Positions 34,105 through 45,855 of a DNA stretch of 64,000 nt are shown piece by piece. The translations under genes and the position numbers were made by a program. How positions within the stretch are numbered: position 1 is the stretch's first letter; the number at the start of each line of letters is the position of its first letter. The stretch is taken from NCBI RefSeq assembly GCF_958298935.1, contig NC_084935.1, positions 9,544,501-9,608,500 of the forward strand. Reading direction: 5' to 3'. A model generated the notes under the pieces. The model did no database searches, was not told the DNA's origin, and saw only the letters and a program-made list of their open reading frames with translations. The DNA comes from Phragmites australis. Lineage: Eukaryota > Streptophyta > Magnoliopsida > Poales > Poaceae.

Positions 34105-35281
34105 ATCTCACCTTTTTTGGTCATTGATGACAACACAATCAAAGCAAGTGGCAAAACATAAACGATACTAAATATAAAGTGCACAAATAATGAATGACAA
34201 CAATTATAAAGTGCACAGGGCTTTACCACTTTACTTGGATTCATGGTAAGAACAACCAATGGTACCAATTCAATGATATCAATTGAAATGAACCAATGAT
34301 ACCAACTGAAAATGGATCAATTGTAAAGGAAAGATCACATCTTTGTCATACCTTGTACTTACCTTCACTTTGTCCCCCTTTTTGTTGTGGCAACCATGAA
34401 GATAATTATCCCCCTTTCTCCATCGCCACTATCTCATTTGATCGACCCATGCAAGAACTCTTTACTTTGCGCACTCTTGATACACTTGTAGCCTTGATAC
34501 CACAACAACCTTGATACCACAACACTCATTTGATCAACCTTGTGGATGTCTTGAAATCCTTGCGCGCTTCTTGCATATTCTTCTCCCTCTTTGTCAACCT
34601 TGGCATCCCTAGGAAATTTGCTTTCTTGCTTGTTTTTCCCCTAGGCATGCTATTTTGCTTTGGTTGCTAAAATTCTCCTCCTTTATCAACAATCTCAAAA
34701 AGGCTACAAACACATATTGACTTCAAGAGAAAATGTTAGAGCAAACAGGAGAGAGCTTCATAAATCATGATCATATAAGATGATACCACTTGTAGAAATG
34801 GATATAGATCACAATTCTTGAAACTCACATATTATGGTCTATACTCACCTTATGTGTGTGAATATAATTAGACTCACTTGTGATGAATCACTTGTGGGTA
34901 TGTTACAATACATGCACACTAGACAATATATTAAGATAGGAAGTTTAAGTCATATTATGCATGGTGGTAGCTTAAATGAACAAATTATTTGATAATGGTA
35001 CCAATTGAAGACTCGTAGATTACTCCATTAGACTACAAAAGATATCAGTTGCAATACATGTTAGTCTCAAAATCACAACCTATAGGATATGCTCTCCCTA
35101 AATATGTATATATAAGTGTTGAATACTTATGAGAAACATGTACTTATCATTGATAACAATAAAGAATTTATCCTGTAGATTGGATTCATGGCACATAAAA
35201 GATACCAATTGTAAAAATATGCCATGTAAAAAGCGTACAACTAATAAATAATGTATGTTGTCCATGGGTTAAAGAGAAACA
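34105..35281. other. copia internal region, non-coding part
   Basis: AT-rich sequence with no pol similarity, lying between the 3' LTR and the nested solo LTR. The last five bases (35277-35281, aaaca) are the target duplication of the nested insertion. Confidence 0.6.
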
Positions 35282-38200
35282 TGTTAGGACCTCGACCTCG
35301 GGTTCCTTTGTGCCTCCTGTTCTAGCCCCTAGATCAAGTAGTTGATATGCACAGAATTCAATAGAACAGTATCAAATACATACTTCGAATAAAATAATTA
35401 CCTAAAAGGGGCGAAACATAGTCTCGTGGACTAGGATCCATGATGGACCAATCAAGCAAAGAGCCTACAGCAGAGCAGAGCGGAGCAAAACAAATGGTAC
35501 AACCTAATACCTCAAGCAACTCAGGTGCGGACGCAACCTTAGACTTTTTCTCTTTAACTTCATCTAGGTTGAGGTTGATCTTCATCTCAATAATCTGAAA
35601 GTAACAAGACTGAGTATGGAAGGTACTCAACAAGTCATATACTACTTCAAGGTGTTGATAGATGCATAGGGGATAATGCAAGAACAAGACTTTATGGTTT
35701 AGTTTTAATCGTAAAGCGGTTTTATGCAGGTATCTAGTTATATATTTTCTGCTAGTAGCTTTTGAAACAATTTAAACAAGGTAATAAGGTATATCTAAGA
35801 GTTCTTCGATTTTGGGATGGACTACACCTCGCTCAACAGTCCTTATCATTATATCTAGTGTACCTCTTCTACCACACAACTCCTGGCTGATTGAGCCAGT
35901 GACCTCATTATATGAACATCTAGTCCACACACTCACTCATCAAGACACATGCACCCCTGAGCCTAATCAAAGAGGTATTTGCTTCGCATGTCCATGACCG
36001 TAGACACAACTATTCGAATAGTCTTACACTCTACAGAGGTTGTACATTGTACCCACGAGATGTGCTCAGTCTCCAACCATTGCAACCAGAGGAGAGAATC
36101 ATACTAAGATACTTCAATCACCTTTTCTTGTTGGGCTTTTCTACGAGACAAACCAAGTACCAGAGTCCTCGTACATGATCCAAGATCCTAGGTTGTTGGT
36201 CCTCGCATCACTCAAGTAGAGAGTCGGTAAGTTAATTACGTCCTCGTTGCTCTTAGCCTCCTAGTATGAGGCCCAATGCGGTCAGGAGAAGAAAAGTCAA
36301 GATTTGCCCATTCAAGTGCATGGTTGCAGTGGGGTGACTTAGAATGATGACGCAATGACTTGGCCCTTAAGCGGCCAGGGCAGGCATCTAACGTTGGCAA
36401 TTATACCACAAAGGTTACTCAAGCCTCCAATAGCATCGTCGATCGGGGGACTACTCTATATGCCCCCACCAAAATAGTTTTCACCCATTTTATATACCAC
36501 CCACCATATCTCACACAACATCAAGGATTTCACAACCATCAACGATTCATGGTATATGGGTTAATTGATAAACTGTGAAGCGACATCTCCGAAGAGATGT
36601 ATTCCATTAGCGACATCTCTGATGAGATGTGTTCCATCCTAAGCATGCTAGAAATCAAGGCTTCATCTGATGTTAATATAGATAATGGCAGGTAATCCTA
36701 GGGTGATATGTATTCTAGATGATGAAATTTAAGACATGACAATTGTTGATAGAATTTAACTACTATAAGTAGTTAGAAAATAGCACAATACATAGCACAT
36801 GCGATAGTAAGTCATGTTTTAAGTTGATCAATTACATTATTGAAAACATGGGTTTAATATGATCAAGGAAATAGGACTTTCCTTTACAAAGGTCAAATCT
36901 TGATTGGTCTTGTCGTTTGAGTCTCTCGTGTTCTTTATCATTGGGCCTCACCTTTAGTTCCTTCCTCACATCCTTGCCTAGATTCTCAGCTTCGAGCCTA
37001 CACAGATTAACAATGAAAAGCACACAGAAACTAAGTAAATGAACATCAAAACAAAACCAAAGGAACACCAAAGCGAAAGAAAGAATGATCGAGGAAAATG
37101 ACGAAAGCTAACCTAGCAGAAAGACGATCGGCAACTCTTAGCTAAGCGAAGCTAACATATGAAGTCTAGCAAGATTATCTAGTGAAGCTAGGTTAAGTTG
37201 TTTAACCTAGTCATTTCATTAACTTAAGAGAAAGCCTAATCAAGTTATTGACTACTAGGTGAACGCTTACTAGCTTAATTGCCAAAAAGTGATAGTTATG
37301 GTTTCTACGTGTATTAGTGCACGTGTACATATATAAATGTATGTGTGATACTTATGTCTAATGTATGTGAATATGTATACATATATACGTAAGTATAACT
37401 CTAAGTGATTATATGTGCTCAAGTGTCTGATTAAAAATCCTAACCTATAGCACTAACCAAGGTTATCTAGTAATTAAACTTATTACCTAGTGTTGCTTAA
37501 TTTCCACTCTAATTAAGCTATAAAGTATAGTTATGGTAAAAACATGCATGCAATTAAATAACTAGGTTTAATTTACTGCATTAACCTAATCTAATTATTT
37601 GTTAAAAAGGTAATCAATATTTAATTACTAATGTTAAATTATTCTATTATAGTCTAATGATATGTATTTATTTATTTATTAGCTACACTGGTTAATCTAA
37701 TTATATTAATAAAACTAAGATTAATCCAGAACCTATATCATGAAATAACAATATATTTCTAAACATTTAATTAAAATATTAATTATTTAGTTTATTCTAA
37801 AAACTATTATTTAATTAACATGATTAAACCTATACTTATGCTAGATTAACATAAGTGACTAATCTACGATTATAACCTAAACATGGTTATTGAATTATCT
37901 AAACTCCATATTATTAATAATGGCGAAACATATTCTAGTTAAATGTCCTGACATGAAAATAAATATCGGATGAGAAAATTAAACAAAATCCAAAAATTAC
38001 AAGAATTGGCAAGGGAGATAGATTATGATTTTAGAGGAATATCGGCGAAAGAATTTGGTAAAATCGGAGTTGAAACAGAGGAGATATGGTCGACGGGAGA
38101 TTTGCTGGAAAGGATAAATCTGAAAAAGATGAGGGAAACAGACTTGGTCCGTGGATATGTGAACCAGAGGGGATTTATGAGGGGTGGTGCACCATGGACT

Positions 38201-39736
38201 GATTTCATGGGCACGGCGGGCACTGTGCGATGGACGCGGTGCACGGGCCATGGACCGAAGGGTGGTGGAGGGCATGTGGTCCACCATGGACCGGTGGCCG
38301 GTGGACCGAAGAGTGATAGGACCCACTGTCGGTGTGAGGGAGAGGAGATAAGGCCAGTTGTGGTCTCATGGGAGCGTGAGGCTCAGGGAAGAGAGAGAGA
38401 GACCAAAGGGAGAGGGAGGCAAGGACGTGACAGAGAAGGAGATGGTCGACCGGGGCAGCGCATGCGGGAGATGGTCTGACGTCATGGCGGGTTTGGCTCG
38501 GCGGCTCAGTAGGACGGTATGCAATGTGTGTGAGGCAGGGCCAGCTGAGTGGCGGGCGGCGCAGTAGGCTATGGCGGGGACGCGTAGGGCACACGGGCGC
38601 AACAGGGAGATGCGCACGCACAGCGGAGGCCTGGTGCGTGGCTTTGCATGGTGGGGGAGAGGGGTAGTGTAAGGAGACGGTCAGTGGGGAGAGGTCGGAC
38701 CGGGGCGAGGAGGTCACCGTCGACGGCCTCGGCTAAGCGCGACGGCGCATGCCGGAGTGACGTAGGAAGAGGCGGTGGAGAGGGAGAGCGGAGACATCGT
38801 GATAGTGGAGGAAACATGGTGTGAACAGAGAGGAGAGTGGCGGTAGTCGGCAATTCTTTGAGTGGATAAATAGTAACCACGACTTCTATGCTTGATGAAC
38901 AGTAACCATCATGTACTGAGTGCAGAAAGATCTGAGAGGCAGAGAGAACAGAGAGAGATGTGAAAAGATCTTCAGAGAGAGAACTTTTGAATGTTAAATT
39001 TCAATGATGTATTTTAACTTGAAATGGTCATTATGTTGGAACGATGATTTGAAATACAAGATTAGAACTTGAAACAAGATTTGAATCGGATTGAATTGGG
39101 GTTGCAAAGTGATTGAACTGGAATGAATAGAATATATAACGAACGACTCAAATTTGCCTTAGAATACGAAATCGTCGATGATTTGTATGACTTTGGATTT
39201 GGATACGATTTGATACTAATTCAAATAGGTTTATTTGAATTAGGATTTGGATTTGATTTTTGGTTGATTCAAAAAGAATGTATGAAGTTGGATTGAAATT
39301 GAGATTGACATTAATTTAAATATGGTTATTTGAATTAGCAAAAAGATTTGAACGTGAAGCCTCAGGATTTGATAGAGGTTTGAATTTAAAAGATTTGAAT
39401 TTGATTGAATTTCATATGAAAAAAAAAATCTAAGAATTAGATTTGAAATTGAGAGAGGATCAAATTCAAAACAACACTCAAAGAACCATGAAAATAAAAT
39501 AAACCAAAAATTCATATGATTCATTATTGCAAGGATTAATTCAAAAATTAATTTGGTGCTTTTTGGAATACGTATCTCAAAATAATATATTTGAATACAC
39601 ACATACAAGTGTGTGTATATACATGTGTGTATTCAAATATATATTTCCTTAATTTTATACTGGTTTAATTATTAGAAAATTTTCAAACATGAATGAATTT
39701 TGCTGTATTCTAAAATACTAAACACAGGGTGTTACA
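35282..39736 (-). mobile_element. solo LTR, 4455 bp, Tekay/Del-like, inside the copia element
   Basis: The segment starts tgttagg and ends gttaca (minus strand TGTAACACCC...CCTAACA), and is flanked on both sides by aaaca (35277-35281 and 39737-39741). The TGTAACACCC start and a multi-kilobase length fit LTRs of the Tekay/Del chromovirus clade, some of which exceed 4 kb in grasses (family knowledge). No internal coding region, primer site or second LTR copy is visible, so a solo LTR from recombination is the best reading. A GC-rich block lies at 38190-38870. Short open frames there are not supported as genes. Confidence 0.82.
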
Positions 39737-39764
39737 AAACACAAGCAACCTACTATATGAAAAA

Positions 39765-40100
39765 TAGTAAATCTCAAAAAACTACAGCTATTTTGACATG
39801 TGTTGCATAAAGCTACAACTTTTGATGCTCATTTTAAAAACCTACAACTATTTTGACACATGTTGTAAAAAAAATATAATTTTCTCACCGTGGACCCACC
39901 TATCATCCTTTGGTAACAGGTGGGCCCATGATTAATCCTCCTATTACATGCTATAGAGGATGGCAGGTGGGCTCACGGTGAGAAAGTTGTAATTTTGTGC
40001 AACATGTGTCAAAATAGTTGTATATTTTTTAAATAGGCACCATAAGTTGTACTTTTCTGCAACATATATCAAAATAGTTGTATGTTTTTTAAATTTACTC
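39765..40100. mobile_element. 336-bp MITE with 9-bp target duplication
   Basis: The element is an imperfect inverted repeat: the left arm tagtaaatctcaaaaaacta mirrors the right arm, whose reverse complement reads gagtaaatttaaaaaacata. The arms run about 130 bases each. The 9-bp sequence tatgaaaaa flanks it at 39756-39764 and 40101-40109. A 9-bp duplication suggests a Mutator-type element. Confidence 0.85.
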
Positions 40101-40109
40101 TATGAAAAA

Positions 40110-41151
40110 AAAATCTACACTAGGAATTGCAAAGAAATAAAATATGCACATGCAATCTTAGACAAGGCACAGGCACTTGATGCAAAACATAATGCATGAA
40201 CAATAACCTAGCTATCATTATTTCTTTTATCTTCGTATAAGAGATTTGAGTATATGATGATCATGATCTACATCAATGTGTCAAATCATGTACTCTTGAC
40301 TTCTTTGCTTGAATCTTCACTACATCTTGTAGGTCAAGTCTCCAAATCCCCTCACGACCCGTAGACTTCAAGTCTTCTTGGGAACCCAAATCAATTGGAG
40401 TATTTTCATTTTGGTGATGATTTTTTTGGGCACCCAAATGGGTTGGTTCCACCCCCGGTCCTTCCGTCTAATCATATGTGCAACTACCTTGACATTGTCC
40501 TTCTTCTTGAGCTTTTAGTGGTTGATCTTGTAATTAGACTTATTGTAGATGTTAGAGGTCTTGTTGGAGAGATTCATCATCTTTTTTCTTCTCTTTGGTC
40601 TTCTTCTTGACTTGTTTGCATTGAAAGGACTTGTAACCTTCTTGATGACACTTAAGCATATCTTGACACCTCCACAAGCTTCTTCACGATAGTATCACAG
40701 TTATCTTGAGGAGGTTGGATATGGTTCTTGCCTTTTAATCTTATTAGTTCTTCTTGAGCTTCTCCACTTCTTGCTTGAGCTCATTATTCTCTTGTGCAAT
40801 GAGATCATTATATGATTCTATAATAACATTCTCAACACATGTCTAACTGCAAAGGGGTGAACTAGATATATCAATCAAATCATCATAAAAAGTAAAAGCA
40901 TCTACCTTAGGATTACTTCAAAGGAACCTTATGTTAGATTCAATGCCCTCAATTTTTACCTTGAGCTCTTCATACTCCTTATTTAGCAATTCAAATTTTC
41001 TCAATAATTGTTTAAATTAGAAACAAAAGAAGCATGAATGTCATTAAGGATATTAAATTTCTTAAGTTCTTTAGCTTGTTTATTTAAGGTCCTTTGTTAC
41101 TCATTGATCAATTCAAGAAGTTCTTCTTGATCTCATCAGATTCATCATCAG
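40110..41151 (-). other. copia internal region downstream of gag
   Basis: Minus-strand continuation of the gag region with coiled-coil-like low-complexity codons (many Glu/Lys/Leu) but heavy stops. No zinc knuckle or protease motif was recognised. Confidence 0.45.
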
Positions 41152-42101
41152 TTACATTGTTTCCATACCTTTGGCCAATAGGCACTTGCGTAATGATGAC
41201 CTTGAGGAAGAGCTTCTTTTGGTGGAGTAGATAGTGAAACTATCATCACTTGAGCTTGAATCTTCATCTTCACTCCTCCATCTTCTTATGCTTGCAAATG
41301 CTTTACCTCTTCTCCTTGGCTCCCTCTTATTTTTGGTCTTTTTCTCTTTCTTGATATGATCAACTGTGTTGAGCAAGTTTTTTGAGGAGATTGGATGATT
41401 AATCTTGATGTTGATCCTCTTGAGGTCTTTCTTCAATCTTGAGATGCGCTTGGTGATCTTGGGATCTATTTCTTCATCACTTGAGGTGCTTTATTTATTT
41501 TCTTCATCACTCTCTTCATCTTTATCGTCATCATTTTCGCTTGAGCTTGACTCTTGCTCTTGCCTTCCCATCTCTAATTGGGAAAATGAGTAAAGCACCA
41601 TGTGGTTGCCGTAGATGATGTAGACTATCAACATGTGCTTTGGAAGAAGAGTTTGAAGTATTCTTCTCACCACTTGATCATCTCTAATTGGCGTCAAACC
41701 TAGCCCATTGATCTCATTCACGAGAATATTCAAACATGAGTACATGTCATTTGCACTTTCATGGGTAAGCTGTTTAATGCTATTGAGCTTAGAAACTAGC
41801 ACATGATATTTCTCATTGTGTATATCTTTTGTGCCTTCATTTATTTCAATTAGGTTAGTCCAAATATCATGAACATTGGTAAGATAATATACTCAATTAA
41901 ATGCATCAATGCTTAGAGAAGATAAAATGATACTCTTCGCTAAAGCATCGAATTGTCTCTCCTTGTTTGTGAGTCGTTCTTCATCCCCTCTTCGGTGACT
42001 CTCCAAACATCTAAATATTTGGCTTGCAAATAACAAGTCATTAGAATTTTTCAATGGGAGAAATGAGTGTCGTCAAAATGTGGAGCACTCCTGGTATCCA
42101 T
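41152..42101 (-). pseudogene. copia gag of the nested element (broken)
   Basis: The ATG at 42101-42099 opens MDTRSAPHFDD, then an in-frame TGA at 42053-42051 replaces the Trp of the conserved W-K-I-L-M stretch. Further on are MYSCLNILVNEINGLGLTPI and QVVRRILQTL (UBN2-like Gag), an acidic segment (SSSENDDDKDEESDEE) and AFASIRRWRSEDEDSSSSDD. Several frameshifts separate the pieces. Gag is the only coding region this element retains. Confidence 0.82.
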
Positions 42102-42154
42102 CCCTACCCCATATGTCATAATTTTTTAGGATGTTAAGCCTATTAAGAGCACGA

Positions 42155-42169
42155 GACTCTAATACTAAT
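42155..42169 (-). other. primer-binding site of the nested copia element
   Basis: The minus strand reads ATTAGTATTAGAGTC, a variant of the initiator tRNA-Met site, and is followed by TCGTGCTCTTAATAGGC, nearly the same as after the primer site at 9763. Confidence 0.65.
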
Positions 42170-43756
42170 TAAAAGGATCGGTGACGTCCTAAGAGGGGGG
42201 TGAATTAGGACACTTAAAATTAATCGGCTCCAAAAACTTCATAAGATGAACCTATATCAATTTCTATCTAAATGTGCTCTAGGTCTATCTAGTGTGTCTA
42301 CTCTACCGTTCAAATAGGTTTGCAACATATAGTCAATCCTAGCAAACTACTATAGGAAGATAAACATGCAAAGTTATATTGCAGGTATGTAAATGTAGAA
42401 ACGTAAATAAGATACAGCGAGCAAACTTGGCACAAGGGATTTTTATCCTATGGTATCGATAGCATAAATACCATCCTTAGTTCACGTTAGAGCAACCAAC
42501 TAGGCTATAGGTCTCGGACGGCATCTCGTCATGGCCCATGAGCCACCTAGGCCTCAAGTAGATTGAGTCACCAAGCCACCAAAGAAATGTTTCACCATAA
42601 GCCTCTCTTTTGGTCACTTGTCATCGCTTCACTTCGGAGCATGAGCCACCAAGGCAAGGGTCTCTACATCCATGTACAAGAGTCTTGTAACTGCTTCACA
42701 CCAAGTCGGAAGGTCAACAAGTATAAGTCACCAAGGCTCACGGTGCCAGCAAATCACCAAGACTTTAAGGTGTAGCGTACCACTTGGTACAATATAGGAT
42801 CACTCATTGATCTCCTCTATAGGCAGCAACATCTAGCAACAACTCTCTCTAGGCCTATTATTACTAATCACTTCCTAATCTTGTGCTTAATTGCCTTGGA
42901 TGATCACTTAAGCACTTTGGTGGTTTGGATGTCTTCTCAAGTGTATATAAGCTTCTCTGGACTCTAGCACGCTCAAATGGCCGAATGGGGGGATATTTAT
43001 AGCCTCAACTCCGTGAACTAATCGTTGCTCAATGGCTCCAATAAACTGTGAACACCGGATGATCCATCGTCAGCAGCATTACAAACACCAGACCGTTTGA
43101 TGTATACAGCTGTTGAAACCCCATTCAAACCCATTTGTGAACACCGAATATTTCGACATTAACTTGAACTCCATGACTGGACTATCCAGTATGTATATTT
43201 CTACCTAGCAAGCCACTTTTCATTGTGCAATTCTCTAGCGTGTTGACCTTCTAATCACCGGACCATCCGGTGAGTACAACTCATTTTCCACTGAAATTCT
43301 CCTAGAAAAAGCTCTGGTGAAATCCCCGGTGTGCACTCCTTCTAAGCACTGGACCATCTGGCGCTCAAACCTTCCCTCTGAAGATCTGAACTTCTCCTGA
43401 AAAATGCTCCTGTGAGCATATTACTCCAACACCGAACTATCCGGTGTATAGAACCGAATCTTCCCTTCTGAGTGAAACACTCCGATGTGTACACTTCACT
43501 GAGCACCAGACCATATGGTGTGTTCTTCTTTCTGAGCACCGGACCATCCAGTGAGTACAATCTTTTTTGAACTCATTCAATTTAAACTTTTTTGAGTTTG
43601 ACTTCAGTAGCTTCTTCATGTATTGCATCCATGAGACCTACTAAAACATACTTGATAAACATGTTAGTCACATTGACTATATTATCATTAATTACTAAAA
43701 TCACATACATACTCTAAAATAGTTGCTACAAACTCCCTAAAGGCATGTTTGCTACA
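42170..43756 (-). repeat. 5' LTR of the nested copia element
   Basis: 1587 bp; outer edge fixed by the TSD gaagt at 43757-43761; inner edge at the primer-binding site. TATAAATA (minus) at 42994-43001. Palindromes such as ccggaccatccgg occur at 43258-43272 and elsewhere. Confidence 0.87.
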
Positions 43757-44191
43757 GAAGTTTAGCGGATTTATCGTCTCAAGGATTTGATGATAACATG
43801 TTATGTATCTAGGATATCCAATGTAATAGTTTGGTACTTATTTACTTCCTTGCATTATTATTAATATAAACCAGATGATTTTCTTAAAAAAAACTAAAAT
43901 CGGCCGAACACACGGATGACTAATGTTCTAGGACATATCCGATGGAAATGAAGTTATGTGTAAAAAAATTAACACTTTGTTGGGTTGCAAATATTGTTTG
44001 GATTTATTGCGAAGATGGTTTGAAAATGTTGCATAACTTGAATGGTGTTTGGGACCATGCAACATTTTTGGTGAAAAAAATGCATCATAAAATAATTGTG
44101 TTTCTTTTCCTTTATAACCTGATTATTTACCTTTTTGTTAACCGTTGTTGCTATTGTTTCTTGTGTTGAAGTTGTAATTTAGAGATTGCTA
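43757..44191. other. intergenic, no gene
   Basis: Before the copia insertion this joined the 32532 side. It has an A-run near 43890 and no recognised coding sequence. Confidence 0.5.
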
Positions 44192-44454
44192 CTTCCTTTG
44201 ATCCCAAATATAAATTCATTAGAACATCGATAGAATCTTCAAAATGACATTTTGACTAGCTATATCTATAGAATATATTATTTAAAATAAAAATAATTAT
44301 ACATTATGAAAGTATATTTAATGATGAATCTAGTAACATCAAACTTATATTTTCAATTTATATGATTTTTTAGAAATGTATGGTCAAAACTAAAAATGTT
44401 TAACTTAGGACAATGCTAAATAGACTTTAGACTTATATTTGGGATCAGAGGAAG
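44192..44454. mobile_element. Stowaway-type MITE (263 bp)
   Basis: Inverted ends cttcctttgatcccaaatat and atatttgggatcagaggaag, flanked by TA on both sides (44190-44191 and 44455-44456). This is the typical signature of grass Stowaway (Tc1/mariner) MITEs. Confidence 0.95.
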
Positions 44455-44699
44455 TAGATATTTGTCGACATATTCTTTGGGAGGATTTGTCGAATTTATA
44501 GCTGTAGAATTTACATGGACATTCATACTTGTTGGTGGGTCATCGTCATCTCTGGCAGGTCTTCTTCTCTGGTGAAGTTAGGGTTTGTGGTTAAGCTTAT
44601 GGTTTAGGATTTAGGGGGGATTTGGTGGGCTCCGACTATAGAGGAATGGTTAGCTAGGTCGCCGGCCTAGTGGTGGTGGTGGTGGTGGTTGCGGTGGCG

Positions 44700-45425
44700 A
44701 GTGGAGAGGCGGCATGGACACTGCTAGCCACGGGGAACAAAGGACCACCGGTTGGGCAGAGATGGTGGGGGTGACTAGGGATACGGGTTAGCGATGGAGT
44801 GGACGGAGGGCGCCGTAGGAGAAGGTGTAGGATGGCAGGGCGAGGCGAAGGCATCTCGCTACCGGAGATGGAGAAGGAGAGGAGGCCGGTAGAAAATGAG
44901 TGTTGTTACGGAGGTCAGCCGATGGCCTCGCCGATGACGAAGGGCAAGAGGCAAAGGGTGCATGTGAGGTAGGCGAAGGGTGCTCCAAGAAGGTGACTAC
45001 TCGATTGGATGTGGTCATCGGGGAAGACAGTCTTGAGATTGAAAGGGGGCAGGGTTATGGGCTATTGGATCTCCATCCAATGATTCCAAATTTGACAGAT
45101 TTTGCAAAAAGAAAATTCTATCATCAGATGATTAGAGAAGCCCATTACTTTTTGTTGGCTAATTTGTTTGTAGAGGGATGGGAGGTGGCAGAGGCACCAC
45201 CGGCCATAGGTAATGGAGGACCGCCGGGTAGGCAAGGATGGTGGGGGGAGGGTGACTTGAAGACAAGTTAGCGATGGAGTGGGCGGCACGTGAGGTAGGC
45301 AATGGGTGATGCAGAAAGGTGGCTGCTGGATTGGATCGATTGGATGTGGCCATTGGAGAAGAAAAAAAAAACTGTCATCAGATGATTAGATAGACCCATT
45401 ACTTTTTGCTGGTTGATTTGCTTGT
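44700..45425. repeat. degenerate tandem duplication downstream of the APR gene
   Basis: Blocks from 44706-44815 and 44959-45172 recur in the same order at 45175-45288 and 45287-45421. Shared stretches include gttagcgatggagtgg, gattggatgtgg and catcagatgattaga. The second copy has internal deletions. Most is GC-rich and no real gene was recognised. Confidence 0.65.
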
Positions 45426-45855
45426 CCGTTAGCTACAAGCCTACAACTGTCCCCACAATTCACTACAAGGGGCTGCTAAGCTGTGCTTGTTTGCTACCCA
45501 ACTCAACATCGAGTTCACAAAACACAGCATGAACAAAAAGAGCTCCCAAAACTGAAATTCTTATTTGATTTCCCTTACAATCCTGTCCCACTAGCTATAA
45601 GTACACACAAATAACCTCCCCCTATGCCCTAAAGGTAGGGCTTCAGGTTTCAGGTTTACCTGCAATCATATTGCGGTAACAAAAGCTAGAGATGCAGCAT
45701 CTGCATCTGAAATTTCTCTGAACCCTCCCTTTCTCTCTCTACCAAGCCCAATTCCACCTGACCCCCCCCCCCCTCCCTCTCTAAATACAATGCCTACACG
45801 GACGCCGAACACGCCATAGAGGCCGAGAACGATGGTTCTCGCTCCCTGAGGCCTC
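45426..45855 (-). other. presumed 3' UTR and downstream region of the APR gene
   Basis: Contains a CT-rich stretch and a 12-base C run (45762-45773) just past the APR stop codon. No separate gene. Confidence 0.5.

Larger units (their letters stand above)
32533..43756 (-). mobile_element. complete Ty1/copia insertion (SIRE/Maximus-like), pol missing, with nested insertions
   Basis: Two LTRs in minus orientation, each starting TGTAGC, bound the element. The identical 5-bp sequence gaagt flanks it at 32528-32532 and 43757-43761. Removing the nested solo LTR and MITE leaves about 6.4 kb, with only gag recognised in the interior. No protease, integrase or RT sequence was seen, so it is a non-autonomous or pol-deleted copy. 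The primer-binding site and the LTR resemble those of the copia element at 7992. Confidence 0.92.

Noticed and set aside
38023..38880. Several GC-rich open frames inside the 4.5-kb LTR
   Set aside because: Low-complexity Pro/Ser/Arg translations with no domain, lying inside a segment bounded by target duplications.
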